Of a stretch of 64,000 nt of DNA, positions 63,733-64,000 are shown in pieces. The position numbers and the translations under genes were made by a program. The notes under the pieces were generated by a model that had not been told where the DNA came from, did not search any database, and was given only the letters and a program-made list of their open reading frames with translations. The DNA is from Melanocharis versteri (Eukaryota > Chordata > Aves > Passeriformes > Melanocharitidae), in NCBI GenBank assembly GCA_013397845.1, contig VZTG01003732.1, forward strand, positions 681,176 to 745,175, in the 5' to 3' direction. The number at the start of each line of letters is the position of its first letter. Position 1 is the stretch's first letter.

Positions 63733-64000
63733 ATCTATCTTCAAATACCCGATAGGAATGGATCTGGATTCCTGCTTCCTTTCCTCCTCCTCAGCCTGCA
63801 CTCCACTATCATAAATTAATGTGCTTAGAGATGGTGGTGGTGTCAAGAAATAATTACATTTCTTTCAAGCTGTCTTTCTCACTAAGCATGATGGAAAAAT
63901 ATGTTTCCTAAAATAACTTTTGGAGTCAATAAAAGGAAGTGGCAGAAGTGGTTAAAGTTCTGGAAAGGTGCTGGAGGGTGACAAGATATCAAGACTGGAT
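63733..64000. other. unique DNA at the window end
   Basis: No gene or repeat recognised. The region is pyrimidine-rich just after the CR1. Confidence 0.5.

Noticed and set aside
1..64000. CRISPR array, phage, operon or tRNA/rRNA genes
   Set aside because: None seen. Repeats are eukaryotic microsatellites and retroelements, and no tRNA-like cloverleaf or rRNA signature was noticed.

Overview
This window looks like ordinary non-coding DNA from a bird: AT-rich, gene-poor, and full of CR1 retroposon remnants. At least sixteen pieces end in the avian CR1 3' signature (ATTCTATG-type octamers) or carry CR1/L3-clade reverse-transcriptase (RT) or 3' sequence. Two solo retroviral LTRs resemble LTR families common in birds. 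No bacterial, plasmid or organellar features are present. I could not assign any protein-coding gene with confidence. The long open frames are either chance frames in AT-rich DNA or frames inside LTRs and CR1 copies. The window could be intergenic or a very large intron.

Layout. 0-12.5 kb is mostly unique sequence with two short CR1 tails, a (GTTT)n tract, a 42-N assembly gap, and the first copy of a ~170 bp local duplication whose second copy is at 13.8 kb. 12.5-16.7 kb holds two ancient minus-strand CR1/L3-like LINE remnants, one with a younger CR1 tail inserted in it. 16.7-30 kb is mainly unique, with a ~270 bp TATC/TATATC microsatellite at 24.4 kb and a two-unit 43 bp tandem repeat at 27.5 kb. 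30-31.9 kb has an ancient L3-like fragment, an older minus-strand CR1, and a solo ERVL-type LTR with a perfect 5 bp target duplication. 35-35.5 kb holds a minus-strand CR1 3' end. 41.7-46.6 kb is a mobile-element island: a CR1 RT fragment with FADD, a CR1 tail, an ancient CR1 split by a ~980 bp solo LTR, and an 845 bp CR1. 51.5-53.4 kb is a ~1.9 kb fossil L3-like LINE on the minus strand. 62.5-63.7 kb has an A/C-rich tract and two CR1 pieces in opposite orientations.

The rest is unique DNA. Within it I flag a few CpG-retaining or homeodomain-motif-rich stretches as possible conserved non-coding elements, and a few short open segments bounded by good splice signals. Both groups are speculative: by eye such segments are easy to find by chance. 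Family assignments rest on recognised consensus features, not on a database search, and boundaries of old repeats are approximate.
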